Source of the DNA: CAZTGZ01 sp964613385
GTDB lineage: Bacteria > Bacteroidota > Bacteroidia > NS11-12g > UBA9320
DNA: 64,000 nt
NCBI GenBank assembly: GCA_964613385.1
Contig: CAZTGZ010000006.1
Span: 1-64,000 of the forward strand
Direction: 5' to 3'
Positions 17,047-24,494 of this stretch are shown here, one piece after another (positions within the stretch are counted from its first letter, which is position 1; the number at the start of each line of letters is the position of its first letter). The translations under genes were made by a program, and so were the position numbers. The notes below the pieces were generated by a model. The model was given only the letters and a program-made list of their open reading frames with translations, was not told the origin of the DNA and made no database searches.

Positions 17047-18406
17047 CGCTAACTTTCGGAACAAACGTGGTTTTTACTCTTTTTATTCTTCTTTTATCTG
17101 CGGCCTCTACTTCAAAAGTGAATCCTTCATATTGTGCGGAATATCCTCTCTGAGGTATCCTTTTGGCAATTTCCATAATGAGGCCTCCCAAGGTTCCGGA
17201 TTCAGACCGGATGTCGTCAAAATATTGATTGTCAAGGCTATAGATTCGGCAAACGTCATTCAGCGACATTTTTCCTTCAAACAAATAAGTATGTTCGTCT
17301 ATTTGGGAGTAGTTCAGCTCTTCTTCGTCAAATTCATCTTTGATTTCTCCGAAAATTTCTTCCAATACATCTTCCATGGTCACCAAACCCTGGGTTCCAC
17401 CGTATTCATCAACCACAATTGCGATATGCGTTCTCTTTTCCTGAAACTCATTCAATAAGTCATCGATCTTCTTGAATTCGGGAACAAAAAATGCAGGTCT
17501 GATCAACTGATGCCAGTGTTCTTCGCGGGCATCATATATGTATGGAAGCAGATCTTTGATGTTGAGAATTCCTTTGATATTGTCTAAAGTGTCATCATAA
17601 ACCGGTAAGCGGCTATATCCGGAGTCTTCCACATTTTTTAGAAGTTCTTCGAGGGAAGTGTCGCTTTCAATGGCAACAATATCCATCCGATTGCGCATAA
17701 TCTGCCGAACGTTGATGTTTCCATAATTTACCAAACCTTTCAGGATGTTTTTTTCGTCCTGATTGCTTTCCACACCGGCTATGTCTATGGCGTGATTCAA
17801 CTCCTCGACTGAAGCGGTGAAGCCTTGTCTGTTGTGAAGTTTGTCAAATAATTTTGTACTTCTTGACAAGGCCCAAATCAGGGGTTTGAGCATTTTTAAT
17901 AACCAATAATATGGAACAGACGTGAATCTCGCAATTTTTAGGTTATTCTGAGTGGAATACACCTTGGGAATAATCTCACCGAGCATCACAATCATAAACG
18001 TGATGGCAACCACCTGTAAAAGAAAGGCTAAAACCGGATGTTCTGAAAGATTAAAAATTGTGTTGAGCACGTGACTCGAGAGAATGACAATGGTAATATT
18101 GACAAAATTATTGAGCAACAAGATCAATGCGAGCAAATTGCGGTAGGCATTGAATCTGTCCGGTTCATTAAGAATTTTCAGTACCGTTTGAGAACGAAGA
18201 TTATGATCATTATTGAGTTCCACCATTTCATTGGGACCCAGGCTAAAGAAAGCATTTTCAGAAGCTGAGAGGATAGCTGAAAACAATAAAAGAACAGCAA
18301 TGAGTACGAAAATCATCGAAAGACCGGGAAGTTGTTCTACCCAGTTTGGGTTTAGGATTCCCAATAAGTTGATTAATATGTACGGTTGGTCCGGCTCAGT
18401 TTCCAA
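17030..18406 (-). CDS. gldE: Gliding motility-associated protein GldE (CNNM/CBS transporter-like)
   Basis: Inner-membrane protein of the CorC/HlyC-like family. The DUF21/CNNM domain has four hydrophobic segments (about residues 25-190). Two CBS domains (about 205-335, with IMRNRMDIV and EEIFGEIKDE as landmarks) and a C-terminal CorC domain follow. Members of the family are linked to Mg/Co efflux; in Bacteroidota this one sits with gldD and affects gliding and surface assembly. ATG overlaps the ssb stop by 11 bases. A role in motility is inferred from synteny with gldD. Confidence 0.95.
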   Translation of the reverse strand: METEPDQPYILINLLGILNPNWVEQLPGLSMIFVLIAVLLLFSAILSASENAFFSLGPNEMVELNNDHNLRSQTVLKILNEPDRFNAYRNLLALILLLNNFVNITIVILSSHVLNTIFNLSEHPVLAFLLQVVAITFMIVMLGEIIPKVYSTQNNLKIARFTSVPYYWLLKMLKPLIWALSRSTKLFDKLHNRQGFTASVEELNHAIDIAGVESNQDEKNILKGLVNYGNINVRQIMRNRMDIVAIESDTSLEELLKNVEDSGYSRLPVYDDTLDNIKGILNIKDLLPYIYDAREEHWHQLIRPAFFVPEFKKIDDLLNEFQEKRTHIAIVVDEYGGTQGLVTMEDVLEEIFGEIKDEFDEEELNYSQIDEHTYLFEGKMSLNDVCRIYSLDNQYFDDIRSESGTLGGLIMEIAKRIPQRGYSAQYEGFTFEVEAADKRRIKRVKTTFVPKVSDEEVD

Positions 18407-18818
18407 AGTTCACAAGATTCGTGAAAAAATCGTCGCCGTTATCAGATGGTTCTGATTTTACAGCTTGCTCCGCAGGCATATCTTCCTTCACGGTGCCACG
18501 TAGCAAATTAATATGAGTAACCCGGATTCTGGTAGTCATCCGTTGGTTGCCCTCTTTGTCCTGCCAATAATCGTATCTGATTTTGCCTTCAACATAAATT
18601 TCCTGACCTTTCTTCAGGTACTTTTTGGCAAAATGTGCCAACTCATCCCACATTTCCAAATTATGCCATTCGGTTTGACTTATTTTCTCACCTTGTGCAT
18701 TTTTATAATATTCAGTCGTTGCCAGGCGCACATTCGCCACAACCCGATGGGCATCCAAATAGCGATCTTCCGGATCAGATCCCAGATTTCCGATAAGAAT
18801 GACTTTATTGACTGACAT
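18396..18818 (-). CDS. ssb: Single-stranded DNA-binding protein
   Basis: OB-fold protein that coats single-stranded DNA in replication and repair. The start at 18818 gives MSVNKVILIGNLGSDPE, the canonical SSB opening, and lies 14 bases inside the end of mutY; the frame upstream is only incidentally open. The OB fold runs to about residue 110. The acidic tail is short and ends in DDFFTNLVNFGN rather than the DDDIPF-type tip of proteobacterial SSB, as is common in this branch. It sits in the conserved mutY-ssb-gldE-gldD set. Confidence 0.95.
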   Translation of the reverse strand: MSVNKVILIGNLGSDPEDRYLDAHRVVANVRLATTEYYKNAQGEKISQTEWHNLEMWDELAHFAKKYLKKGQEIYVEGKIRYDYWQDKEGNQRMTTRIRVTHINLLRGTVKEDMPAEQAVKSEPSDNGDDFFTNLVNFGN

Positions 18819-19869
18819 GGGTTTCAAATATCCGGCTTTCGATGAATTTCTCGGTAAGCCGTGATAGCGCAAATTTAGTATTGATTTTGTCAATTGCTAC
18901 CTGATAACCATTGCCATTGAAATCAGGTAAGGCATCAAAATGTTGAAAGGTGATAAATTCCGCATGGATCTCCAAATGAGTGAGAACGTGTTTTCGATGC
19001 CAGGATGAAGAAGGTGTCGGCACAAATCTCAGGCCCGGAAACATCGTTAACATGTTGCGGGATAAGTCCAATTCAGAAATAGGTTGATCGGATTGGATCA
19101 AGGGAAACTCCCATAAACCTGTCCAAATATCTCCGGGGAGGCGCTGGTAAATCCAGGTATGCCCATTTGAAATCCAGACGATATAGTAGAAGTACTTTTT
19201 TCGCTTTTGTGGCTTTTTGACCTTGACCGGATACAAGTGCTGAGTATTGTGCATTCGTGACAGGCAATGTTCAAAAACAGGGCAGATCTGGCATTTTGGA
19301 TTTGTAGGTGTGCAAATCAATGAGCCCAGTTCCATCATTCCCTGATTGTGTGTAGCGGGATGTTTGGGTGAAAGGAGTTCTGCAGCTAATTCCGAATATT
19401 TTTTCAGAGAAACGGTCTCATCCAATTCGTATAGCCTGGACAATACCCTTTTAACATTGCCATCCAGCACGGCCACTACTTCGTTAAAGGCAAAGGATGC
19501 CACGGCAGCTGCGGTGTAAGGGCCAATTCCTTTTAATTTTATCAGTTCCCGGTAAGAGATTGGAAATTCTCCGTTCAATTCCTCTTGGATCAGTTTCGCG
19601 GTTTTGAGCATATTTCTTCCCCGGCTATAATAGCCGAGTCCTTGCCAGAGCTTCAGCACTTTTTCCTCCGAAGCTGCGGCTAAATCGCGGAGCTCCGGAA
19701 ACTCAGAAACAAATTTCTGAAAATAAGGCATACCTTGATTTACTCTGGTTTGCTGCAGGATAACCTCACTTAACCAAATATGGTAGGGATTACGGGTATT
19801 TCGCCAGGGCAGGTCACGGCTGTTTTCGGTATACCAGGTCCTTAATTTGTCAGCAAAATGGGTAGACAT
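18805..19869 (-). CDS. mutY: A/G-specific adenine glycosylase MutY
   Basis: Base-excision enzyme that removes A mispaired with 8-oxoguanine. The helix-hairpin-helix GPD core lies at LKGIGPYTAAAVAS with the catalytic Asp region AVLDGNVKRVLSRL. The 4Fe-4S cluster ligands have the exact C-X6-C-X2-C-X5-C spacing (CTPTNPKCQICPVFEHC), and a C-terminal NUDIX-like domain for 8-oxoG recognition follows. The start at 19869 gives MSTHFADKLRTWY; the open frame continues upstream into the intergenic region without coding support. It heads the operon mutY-ssb-gldE-gldD and diverges from an HU-like gene. Confidence 0.97.
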   Translation of the reverse strand: MSTHFADKLRTWYTENSRDLPWRNTRNPYHIWLSEVILQQTRVNQGMPYFQKFVSEFPELRDLAAASEEKVLKLWQGLGYYSRGRNMLKTAKLIQEELNGEFPISYRELIKLKGIGPYTAAAVASFAFNEVVAVLDGNVKRVLSRLYELDETVSLKKYSELAAELLSPKHPATHNQGMMELGSLICTPTNPKCQICPVFEHCLSRMHNTQHLYPVKVKKPQKRKKYFYYIVWISNGHTWIYQRLPGDIWTGLWEFPLIQSDQPISELDLSRNMLTMFPGLRFVPTPSSSWHRKHVLTHLEIHAEFITFQHFDALPDFNGNGYQVAIDKINTKFALSRLTEKFIESRIFETHVSQ

Positions 19870-19875
19870 TGGGCG

Positions 19876-19883
19876 CAAAGTTC
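19876..19883 (-). promoter_or_regulatory. Putative -7 box of mutY operon
   Basis: On the minus strand GAACTTTG matches 7 of 8 positions of TAnnTTTG and ends six bases before the mutY ATG. It belongs to the group of boxes in this window that sit almost on the start codon. Confidence 0.3.
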
Positions 19884-19971
19884 TGATTTTTTGTATTTTA
19901 CTATGAATTATATCAAAATCGCGTAATATTGCACAAGGTATCCACATTAAATCAACTTAATTTACCAGATT

Positions 19972-20271
19972 ATGACCAAAGCAGAAGTTGTCAATGAAAT
20001 CGCCGAAAAGACCGGAATTGAAAGGGTTACGGTACAAGAAACGGTAGAAGCTTTTTTCAAGATTGTGAAGAACAGCATGGCAGATGGAGATAATCTTTAT
20101 TTCAGAGGTTTCGGAAGTTTTACATTAAAGAAGCGCGCCAAGAAGGTAGCCAGAAACATTTCCAAAAACACCCAATTAACCATTCCGGAGCATTTTATTC
20201 CTAAGTTTAAGCCTGCCAAATCTTTTGTTGACAAGATTAAGAAGAGCGACAAGGTAAAGAAGTTGCTTTAA
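19972..20271 (+). CDS. HU/IHF-family DNA-binding protein
   Basis: Histone-like dimeric protein that bends DNA. The 99 residues show the HU fold (MTKAEVVNEIAEKTGI; DNLYFRGFGSFTLKKRAKK). The usual DNA-intercalating arm motif GRNP is replaced by ARNISKNTQ, and the C-terminus is extended and very basic (DKIKKSDKVKKLL). It is therefore an HU/IHF relative, not the main HU, which is encoded at 45796-46068. It opens the plus-strand operon running to rlmH. Ribosomal-type and RNA genes follow it, and the order HU-TPR-small basic protein-rng is conserved in the phylum. Confidence 0.93.
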   Translation: MTKAEVVNEIAEKTGIERVTVQETVEAFFKIVKNSMADGDNLYFRGFGSFTLKKRAKKVARNISKNTQLTIPEHFIPKFKPAKSFVDKIKKSDKVKKLL

Positions 20272-20283
20272 TCTTCTTTGGAG

Positions 20284-20925
20284 ATGAAGGGTAGGGTTGG
20301 CTTAGTTTTGTTTGTATTGCTTGGGTTGGCATTGCTCATGTGGTTTTGGCTACCGGGTATTAGGAATTCTGAAGATATTATTTCGGGTAAAAATGTTACG
20401 AAACCTGAATCGGTTACAACAATACCTGATTCAGGATTAACCGAGTCATATGAAAGTGGTATGGCATTGGCGGAGAATGCTGACGTAAAAAATCCGGATG
20501 AATTGGTTAAAGCTGCGTGGAGTATAGATTCACTGGCCTCATTACAAACCGACGAAAAGCAAATGCTTTCCTTACAAAAGAGAGCTGAGGACATGTTCAA
20601 GGAAGCCTTGAAAATAGATCCCAATCATATTGGTGCATTGAACAATTTGGCATTAATCGAAATTTACAGACAAGAAAATGTGATGGGTGGAGTACAGAAG
20701 CTTCTTAAGATCACAAAATTGGATCCGAACAACGAACCGGCATTGTATCAATTGGGAATTTTGGCGATTAAAAGCGGCCAAACAGATAAAGCGATTGAAA
20801 GATTCGAAAAATTAGTATCTTTGCAGCCCCAAAACAAAGAATATCACAAGAATTTGGCATTGTTATACAATACAAAGGGTGATAGTCAGAAGGCCGGAGA
20901 ACATGCTGCCAAGGCGAAAAATTGA
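20284..20925 (+). CDS. Membrane-anchored TPR protein
   Basis: About 213 residues. One N-terminal membrane helix (MKGRVGLVLFVLLGLALLMW) is followed by a Ser/Thr-rich linker and about three TPR repeats (from about residue 100: NHIGALNNLALIEIY, NEPALYQLGILAIKSGQ, NKEYHKNLALLYNTKGD). It is probably an adaptor facing the periplasm. ATG at 20284, preceded by GGAG, is preferred over a TTG two codons earlier. The stop of the HU-like gene is 13 bases upstream. The partner is unknown; position next to rng is conserved but does not prove a link to RNA decay. Confidence 0.82.
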   Translation: MKGRVGLVLFVLLGLALLMWFWLPGIRNSEDIISGKNVTKPESVTTIPDSGLTESYESGMALAENADVKNPDELVKAAWSIDSLASLQTDEKQMLSLQKRAEDMFKEALKIDPNHIGALNNLALIEIYRQENVMGGVQKLLKITKLDPNNEPALYQLGILAIKSGQTDKAIERFEKLVSLQPQNKEYHKNLALLYNTKGDSQKAGEHAAKAKN

Positions 20926-20962
20926 AGCCGGAGCAGTTTGAATAACATAAAGAGATATTAAT

Positions 20963-21052
20963 ATGCCAAGCGGAAAGAAAAGAAAAAGACACAAGATTGC
21001 GACCCATAAGCGCAAGAAAAGACTTAGAAAAAACAGACATAAGAAGAAGTAA
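20963..21052 (+). CDS. 29-residue basic protein, AURKAIP1/COX24 (mS38-like) family
   Basis: A very short gene: ATG, 29 codons and TAA, starting MPSGKKRKRHKIATHKRKK and made up almost only of Lys, Arg and His. This matches the tiny AURKAIP1/COX24-domain proteins annotated in Bacteroidota. The mitochondrial relative mS38 is a small-subunit ribosomal protein, so this is likely a ribosomal or ribosome-associated protein bound to rRNA. It lies 37 bases after the TPR gene and 16 bases before rng, in a conserved order, so it is easily missed but real. Confidence 0.88.
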   Translation: MPSGKKRKRHKIATHKRKKRLRKNRHKKK

Positions 21053-21068
21053 GTAATAAAGCTACGCC

Positions 21069-22625
21069 ATGTCGAACGAACTTATCATAGAAGTGAGTTC
21101 TTCGGGTGAGAAAGTTGCCCTGTTAAGGGATAAAAAGCTTACAGAACTTCATCACGAGAGTACTTCCCAGAATTTTTTAGTAGGTGAAATCTACCTGGGT
21201 CAAGTTAAAAAGATTAAACCGGAACTGAATGCCGCCTTTGTGGACGTTGGATATGAGAAGGACGCTTTTCTCCACTACCACGATTTAGGCCCAAACATCA
21301 GATCGCTGATAAAATTAACCCGTCAGGCTATTGAAGGCGGAATAAGTGAAGGCAATCTAACCGGATTTAGTTTAGAACCAGAGACCCTGAAAACGGGCAA
21401 AATCACTGATGTTATTAAAAAGAGTCAGTTGGTTTTGGTTCAAGTGATTAAAGAACCCATCTCATCCAAAGGACCCCGGCTCAGTATGGAAATCTCCATA
21501 GCCGGAAAATATTTTATCCTTGTTCCTTTTGTAAATACCGTCAGCGTATCGAGCAAAATTGACGATAAAGAGGAACGAAAACGACTTAAAACACTTGCTA
21601 CCAGTCTGAAGCATCCAAATTACGGGTTGATTTGCAGAACTGCAGCCATGCAAAGGTCGGCAGCTGAACTGCACCAGGATTTACTGGAATTATATGACCG
21701 CTGGGACAGAGCGGTAAAAAAATTATTCAAGGCTACTTCCCGTCAATTGATTTTAGCGGAAGCTGCGCGCTCGCAATCGGTCATCAGAGATTTATTGAGC
21801 ATCCCTTTCAACAATATATCCGTAAACGACAAAAAAGTTTACGACGATTTAAGGAGTTATATATCGACGGTATCACCTCAATTAGAGAAAGCACTGCGCT
21901 TATATAGAGGAAAAGAGCCCATTTTTGAACACTTTGGCGTTGACCGTCAGATCCGCAATTTGTTTGGCAAAACTGTCGCCTTACAAGGTGGAGCATATCT
22001 GGTTATTGAACATACAGAAGCCTTACATGTTATTGATGTTAATTCCGGAGGGCAGCAAAACAGAGATCGCAGTCAGGATGATTTTGCCTTGCAGGTGAAC
22101 ATCGATGCCGCTGACGCCATTGCCCGCCAACTGAGACTTCGGGACATGGGAGGTATCATTGTGATTGACTTTATAGATCTAAAATCTACTCAGGCCAGAA
22201 AAAAACTCTTCGAAACACTGGTACAGGCAATGAGTGAAGATCGGGCGAAACATACCATTTTGCCTATGAGTAAATTTGGGCTCATCCAAATTACCCGTCA
22301 AAGAGTAAGACCAGAAACGAATATTACAACCACGGAATTATGCCCGACATGCAAGGGAACCGGGCAGGCAGATAGCAGTTTTCTATTGGCAGATGAAGTA
22401 GAAAATAAGGTTCAATATATTGTACAGGCCCTAAAAATTGATAAATTCGAAATATGGTTGCATCCCTATTTGCATGCATACTTCACCAGGGGAATATTGT
22501 CTAAAAGATTCGGATGGTGGCTTAAATACAAGCAATGGATTAAGTTGCAACCCAAGAATGAATATCATTTCGGAGAGATTCATTTTTTTGACAAAAACGA
22601 AGAGGAAATAGTTTTCAACTCATGA
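21069..22625 (+). CDS. rng: Ribonuclease E/G family endoribonuclease
   Basis: Cuts single-stranded AU-rich RNA in mRNA turnover and rRNA maturation. The 518 residues correspond to RNase G or the catalytic half of RNase E. An S1 domain lies near residues 38-125 (GEIYLGQVKKIKPELNAAFV). The metal-binding acidic residues are in HVIDVNSGG and IVIDFIDLK, and the zinc-link CPTCKGTG lies near 430. There is no long disordered scaffold tail, so a degradosome like that of E. coli is not indicated. The stop overlaps the next ATG (ATGA), coupling it to the OmpA lipoprotein. Confidence 0.96.
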   Translation: MSNELIIEVSSSGEKVALLRDKKLTELHHESTSQNFLVGEIYLGQVKKIKPELNAAFVDVGYEKDAFLHYHDLGPNIRSLIKLTRQAIEGGISEGNLTGFSLEPETLKTGKITDVIKKSQLVLVQVIKEPISSKGPRLSMEISIAGKYFILVPFVNTVSVSSKIDDKEERKRLKTLATSLKHPNYGLICRTAAMQRSAAELHQDLLELYDRWDRAVKKLFKATSRQLILAEAARSQSVIRDLLSIPFNNISVNDKKVYDDLRSYISTVSPQLEKALRLYRGKEPIFEHFGVDRQIRNLFGKTVALQGGAYLVIEHTEALHVIDVNSGGQQNRDRSQDDFALQVNIDAADAIARQLRLRDMGGIIVIDFIDLKSTQARKKLFETLVQAMSEDRAKHTILPMSKFGLIQITRQRVRPETNITTTELCPTCKGTGQADSSFLLADEVENKVQYIVQALKIDKFEIWLHPYLHAYFTRGILSKRFGWWLKYKQWIKLQPKNEYHFGEIHFFDKNEEEIVFNS

Positions 22626-23629
22626 AACAAGTAAAAATATCAAAATTTTCAACGTTGTTGGTTGTGTTGAGTGTGCTTTCCGGATGTGTACCTCATCGTA
22701 AATATCAGGAATTAACAGATTCGTACAATCGTTGTAATAGCTCCAGAGACTCCCTTCAATCGGCATTTGATCAGCTCCAGATTCAAAACGATCAAACGGT
22801 AAAGCGAAATGAAGAAATTGAGAGAGAGTTTTTCAGGTTAAAAACAGATTTGGAAGAGACGGTGGCGATGTATGAGCGGGTTCGAAATTCCTATGAACAA
22901 TTGGAAGAAAACTATAAGAAAATTATTGATGCTTCATCTTCAAGCCAGGCTGAGTTAATGACTCAACTCAAAGAAATGGAGCGAAAACTATTGACGAAGG
23001 AGGAGGAACTGAACAAGAAGGAGATCCAGTTGAATAAAAATATTGAATCGAATCAGACCTTGCAGGCTGAGCTGAACAAATTGGAAAAAGAACTGGAAAG
23101 ACGGGAAGAAAAGGTGAATGAATTGCAGCGTTTATTATCACAAAAGGATTCAGCTACCGTGAGGTTGAAAAAGACGCTTACGGAAAGCTTGCTTCCTTAC
23201 AAGAGTTTAGGTTTAGCAGTTCATCAGGATGGGGGAAAGGTATATGTATCACTTGAAGAAAGTTTACTGTTCCAAAGTGGCCGCACCGATGTTGACAAAG
23301 CCGGAAAGGAGGCCTTATTGAAATTATGCGAGACCCTTCAAAAAGAGAAGGATTTTGAGATTTTGGTAGAAGGTCATACCGACAATGTACCCATTAAAAC
23401 AGCGAGATTTGAGGACAATTGGGATTTGTCAGTATTGCGCGCTACTTCGGTATTGCGCATCATGGTAAACGAAGGGAAAATAGATCCATTGAGAATTATT
23501 CCTTCCGGCAGAGGTGAATATTTACCTGTAGATGGAGCGGATACAAAAGAGGCGAAATCGAAAAATCGCAGAATCGAGATTATATTGTCGCCTGACATGG
23601 CGTCAGTTATGAACATTTTGATGAAATAG
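22622..23629 (+). CDS. OmpA-family lipoprotein with coiled coil
   Basis: Envelope protein of 335 residues. A lipoprotein signal (VVLSVLSGC) is followed by a long heptad-rich coiled coil (about residues 30-185, full of Glu, Lys, Gln and Leu) and a C-terminal OmpA peptidoglycan-binding domain (about 200-325), with the signature ILVEGHTDNVPI and the closing KSKNRRIEIIL. It likely tethers the outer membrane to the cell wall across a spacer. It is translationally coupled to rng upstream, and its stop shares a base with the GTG start of rlmH. Confidence 0.92.
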   Translation: MKQVKISKFSTLLVVLSVLSGCVPHRKYQELTDSYNRCNSSRDSLQSAFDQLQIQNDQTVKRNEEIEREFFRLKTDLEETVAMYERVRNSYEQLEENYKKIIDASSSSQAELMTQLKEMERKLLTKEEELNKKEIQLNKNIESNQTLQAELNKLEKELERREEKVNELQRLLSQKDSATVRLKKTLTESLLPYKSLGLAVHQDGGKVYVSLEESLLFQSGRTDVDKAGKEALLKLCETLQKEKDFEILVEGHTDNVPIKTARFEDNWDLSVLRATSVLRIMVNEGKIDPLRIIPSGRGEYLPVDGADTKEAKSKNRRIEIILSPDMASVMNILMK

Positions 23630-24102
23630 TGTCAGTTAAATTATTGAGCATAGGCACAACCCGCTATTCTTATTTAAAAGAAGGTTTATCAGACTACACG
23701 CAAAGAATTAACCGCTATTTTAAATTTGAGACCATAGAAATTCCGGATGTAAAAAACCGCGCCAGGCTGGATCCGGACAAGCTAAAAGAAGAAGAAGCAG
23801 ATGCAATTTTGAAAATAATCAGGGAAAATGACACCTTGATTGTATTGGATGAACGAGGAATGAGTATGAGCTCCCTGGAATTTGCACAATTCTTGCAGAA
23901 CAAATTGGCAAACAAAAGAGGAAGTCTGATGTTTGTGGTAGGGGGGATGTATGGAATAGACCAGAAATTGAAATTGAAAGCAGAGAGTCAAATCTCCCTG
24001 TCAAAATTCACCTGGTCTCATCAAATGGTGAGATTGCTTTTTACTGAACAATTGTATCGGGCATGCACCATTTTAAAAGGTGAACCATACCACAATGAAT
24101 GA
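23629..24102 (+). CDS. rlmH: 23S rRNA pseudouridine-1915 N3-methyltransferase RlmH
   Basis: SPOUT-class enzyme that methylates pseudouridine 1915 in helix 69 of 23S rRNA, using S-adenosylmethionine. The length of 157 residues is normal. The trefoil-knot SAM site is seen in FVVGGMYGID and SLSKFTWSHQMVRLL, and the typical C-terminus ends in GEPYHNE. The start is GTG, overlapping the stop of the preceding gene in TAGTG. It is the last gene of the run starting with the HU-like gene. Confidence 0.97.
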   Translation: MSVKLLSIGTTRYSYLKEGLSDYTQRINRYFKFETIEIPDVKNRARLDPDKLKEEEADAILKIIRENDTLIVLDERGMSMSSLEFAQFLQNKLANKRGSLMFVVGGMYGIDQKLKLKAESQISLSKFTWSHQMVRLLFTEQLYRACTILKGEPYHNE

Positions 24103-24164
24103 AGATGTGTATAATTTGAATAAAAATATGTATTGTTGATCGAAAATAAAGAGATCATTAATAA

Positions 24165-24172
24165 TAAGTTTG
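24165..24172 (+). promoter_or_regulatory. Putative -7 box for the small AT-hook-like gene
   Basis: TAAGTTTG is an exact TAnnTTTG match, 38 bases before the ATG at 24211. It would give a leader of about 30 bases. No good -33 TTTG was seen at the usual spacing. Confidence 0.35.
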
Positions 24173-24210
24173 ATAGAATTAACAATTATAACTAAATACT
24201 GAATATCGTG

Positions 24211-24441
24211 ATGGACGAGAAAAGAAAGCAGGGGCGCCCCTCAAGCAGACCGGTCGAGAAGAGAAAAGCATATTATGTTAATGTTACTGTACGCAATACA
24301 CAAACCGGAGCGGTTAGTCATGTATTGATCAGTAGGGATACCAAAGCAGAGATTAAAGCCCTATTATCCAGAAGCAATCAGGAAACGGAATTTTTGGGCT
24401 ATTGGAACGGCAAAGAATACGAGAAAGTGAATCTTAATTAG
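24211..24441 (+). CDS. Small basic protein with AT-hook-like N-terminus
   Basis: 76 residues, not recognised as a named family. The first 20 residues (MDEKRKQGRPSSRPVEKRK) contain a GRP core flanked by basic residues, as in AT-hook motifs that enter the minor groove of AT-rich DNA. The rest looks like a small beta-rich domain (YYVNVTVRNTQTG; LGYWNGKEYEKVNLN). It stands alone between rlmH and a secreted lectin, with its own likely promoter. A GTG directly before the ATG is an alternative start. DNA binding is an inference from the motif only. Confidence 0.7.
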   Translation: MDEKRKQGRPSSRPVEKRKAYYVNVTVRNTQTGAVSHVLISRDTKAEIKALLSRSNQETEFLGYWNGKEYEKVNLN

Positions 24442-24494
24442 AGAAATCTTTTTCATAGAAATTGCCATAGGCGCGCTTCCTGCATAGAAATATC

